Positions 5,663-6,300 of a DNA stretch of 6,300 nucleotides are shown here, piece by piece; the stretch's first letter is position 1; every line of letters starts with the position of its first letter. The notes under the pieces were generated by a model that saw only the letters and a program-made list of their open reading frames with translations, was not told where the DNA came from and did not search any database. The translations under genes and the position numbers were made by a program. Source of the DNA: an uncultured Oscillospiraceae bacterium (GTDB lineage: Bacteria > Bacillota > Clostridia > Oscillospirales > Acutalibacteraceae); the NCBI GenBank assembly GCA_900550315.1, contig URRK01000101.1:1-6300 (forward strand), written 5' to 3'.

Positions 5663-5716
5663 GGCGGTTCATCCGGCAGGGTGCCGCACGGCCGCACCCT
5701 TTCTCCGCTGTTTTTT
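5658..5716 (+). terminator. Candidate intrinsic terminator (attenuator) within the flavodiiron leader
   Basis: AAAACGGCGG (5658-5667) pairs along all ten bases with CCGCTGTTTT (5705-5714), with one G-T pair. Inside, after an internal loop, AGGGTGC (5678-5684) pairs perfectly with GCACCCT (5694-5700). The outer stem runs straight into a T6 tract (5711-5716). Lying between a perfect promoter and the gene, it would act as an attenuator. The internal loop (10 and 4 nt) makes it less compact than a textbook terminator. Confidence 0.5.
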
Positions 5717-5730
5717 ACCGCTGTTTTTTA
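5705..5730 (+). repeat. Perfect 13-bp tandem duplication containing T6 tracts
   Basis: CCGCTGTTTTTTA occurs twice head to tail (5705-5717 and 5718-5730) and is followed by CCGCC. Each copy can form the 3' arm of the terminator-like hairpin. Each can also pair with AAAAACGG (5608-5615) near the first 21-nt repeat. Confidence 0.85.
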
Positions 5731-5771
5731 CCGCCCTGCGCAAAAGCTTAAATTTGATTTCTAAATTTATT

Positions 5772-5776
5772 GGAGG
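5772..5776 (+). promoter_or_regulatory. Ribosome binding site of the flavodiiron gene, with a start-stop codon pair in its spacer
   Basis: GGAGG lies 11 nt before the ATG at 5788, slightly longer than usual. The spacer contains a second ATG (5778) that reads ATG-TAT-TAA, a two-codon frame ending just before the true start. At 1 nt from GGAGG it is too close to be initiated efficiently from this site. The true ATG gives the conserved flavodiiron N-terminus. Confidence 0.75.
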
Positions 5777-5787
5777 TATGTATTAAA

Positions 5788-6300
5788 ATGGAACGCATTG
5801 CAAACAGCAACAGCTTAGTTTATGTTGGGGTAAACGACCACGAAGTAGACCTGTTTGAAGGGCAATACACCGTGCCCAACGGCATGGCCTACAACTCTTA
5901 CCTTATTTTAGACGAAAAAATTGCCGTGCTGGATACGGTAGACGCCTTTTTTACCGACGAGTGGCTGCAAAACATTCACGCCGCGTTAAACGGCAAAACG
6001 CCCAGCTACTTAATTGTGCAGCACATGGAGCCGGACCATTCGGCCGGCATTACCGCCTTTTTAAAGGCCTACCCCGAGGCGGCGGTTGTTGCCAGCGCCA
6101 AGGCCTTTACCATGATGCAGAATTTTTACGGCCTTACCCTTAACGAGCGCCAAATTACGGTAACCGAGGGCAGCACCCTAAGCCTTGGCACCAAAACCCT
6201 TACCTTTATTGCGGCGCCGATGGTTCATTGGCCGGAGGTACTGTTTACCTACGACGCCGATGAGGAAACCTTATTTTCGGACGACGCTTTTGGCAAGTTT
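5788..6300 (+). CDS. fprA: FprA-type flavodiiron protein (A-type flavoprotein), 5' part
   Basis: Flavodiiron proteins are cytoplasmic enzymes that reduce O2 to water or NO to N2O, taking electrons from rubredoxin or NADH-linked partners; they protect anaerobes. The 171 residues visible are the start of the N-terminal metallo-beta-lactamase-like di-iron domain. The gene runs off the window, so the flavodoxin (FMN) domain and any extra C-terminal domain are not seen. Family signatures are YVGVNDHEVDLFEGQY (12-27), PNGMAYNSYLILDEKIAVLDTVD in two adjacent pieces (30-52), the iron-binding H79-x-E81-x-D83-H84 motif (HMEPDH), APMVHWPE with H147, and LFSDDAFGKF with a ligand Asp at 166. The remaining histidine ligand lies beyond the end. 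The H-x-E-x-D motif separates it from zinc-type lactamase-fold hydrolases. It has a perfect promoter and a long structured leader. Whether O2 or NO is the main substrate cannot be told. Confidence 0.94.
   Translation, partial: MERIANSNSLVYVGVNDHEVDLFEGQYTVPNGMAYNSYLILDEKIAVLDTVDAFFTDEWLQNIHAALNGKTPSYLIVQHMEPDHSAGITAFLKAYPEAAVVASAKAFTMMQNFYGLTLNERQITVTEGSTLSLGTKTLTFIAAPMVHWPEVLFTYDADEETLFSDDAFGKF

Larger units (their letters stand above)
5557..5787 (+). ncRNA. Long structured 5' leader of the flavodiiron gene, candidate cis-regulatory RNA
   Basis: About 230 nt separate the predicted transcription start from the gene start. Until the bases just before the gene there is no ATG in any frame, so a classical leader peptide is unlikely. 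In order it holds a GGGGC/GCCCC hairpin (5587-5591 with 5597-5601), two near-identical 21-nt elements (5613-5633, 5642-5662), a long terminator-like hairpin ending in U6 (5658-5716), a tandem 13-bp duplication (5705-5730), an AT-rich stretch and the ribosome binding site. It does not look like a T-box (the GGTGGNACCGCG motif is absent) or any riboswitch I recognise. Its role as a regulatory RNA is inference. Confidence 0.5.

Noticed and set aside
5642..5680. tRNA-like words (GGTAGCTCA, then GGTTCATCC) in the leader
   Set aside because: They recall D-arm and T-arm sequences, but there is no anticodon stem-loop, the spacing is wrong, and no acceptor stem can be formed.
5476..5751. 91-codon plus-strand open frame across the flavodiiron leader
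   Set aside because: It begins at a TTG upstream of the promoter, so the predicted transcript would lack its start; no ribosome binding site and no recognisable protein family.
1..6300. Mobile elements, CRISPR arrays, phage genes, toxin-antitoxin pairs or defence systems
   Set aside because: No transposase, integrase, terminal inverted repeat, regularly spaced repeat array or small paired genes were seen; all intact reading frames belong to core chromosomal families.

Overview
The window looks like an ordinary chromosomal segment from an anaerobic Firmicute of class Clostridia, probably an Oscillospirales/Ruminococcaceae-type gut organism. This rests on the protein families (clostridial-type MurA, class B sortase, LCP protein, FprA-type flavodiiron protein), consensus sigma-A promoters and GGAGG-type ribosome binding sites. 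The lineage is an inference; no rRNA or other phylogenetic marker is present.

Layout. Five genes lie on the minus strand and one on the plus strand. From right to left on the minus strand they are a short-chain dehydrogenase (4526-5296), a class B sortase (3758-4516), an LCP-family cell-envelope protein (2467-3777), murA (941-2227) and a WalJ/YycJ-type metallo-beta-lactamase-fold hydrolase (15-800). The first three are packed with a 9-bp gap and a 20-bp overlap and form one operon. MurA has its own promoter with two perfect consensus hexamers (2358-2387). A terminator-like hairpin separates murA from walJ and abuts the walJ ribosome binding site. At the right edge, transcribed divergently, is the 5' part of a flavodiiron protein gene (5788 to the window end).

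The roughly 490-bp divergent region (5297-5787) is the most information-rich non-coding stretch. It holds back-to-back promoters: minus TTGAAA-N17-TAAAAT and plus TTGACA-N17-TATAAT. A perfect inverted repeat, TTCAAG-N9-CTTGAA, lies between them. The flavodiiron leader is about 230 nt and has no ATG until just before the gene. It contains a near-duplicate 21-nt element, a perfect 13-bp tandem duplication carrying T6 tracts, and a long hairpin followed by U6 that resembles an intrinsic terminator. I read this as a candidate attenuator or cis-regulatory RNA, and it is the best lead in the window.

Functional theme. The minus-strand genes are mainly cell-envelope functions: UDP-GlcNAc commitment to peptidoglycan (MurA), covalent protein anchoring (sortase B), envelope polymer attachment (LCP) and a WalJ-type envelope or cell-cycle-linked hydrolase. 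The flavodiiron protein would detoxify O2 or NO. I see no mobile element, CRISPR array, tRNA, rRNA or phage gene, and no evidence for a wholly new multigene system.
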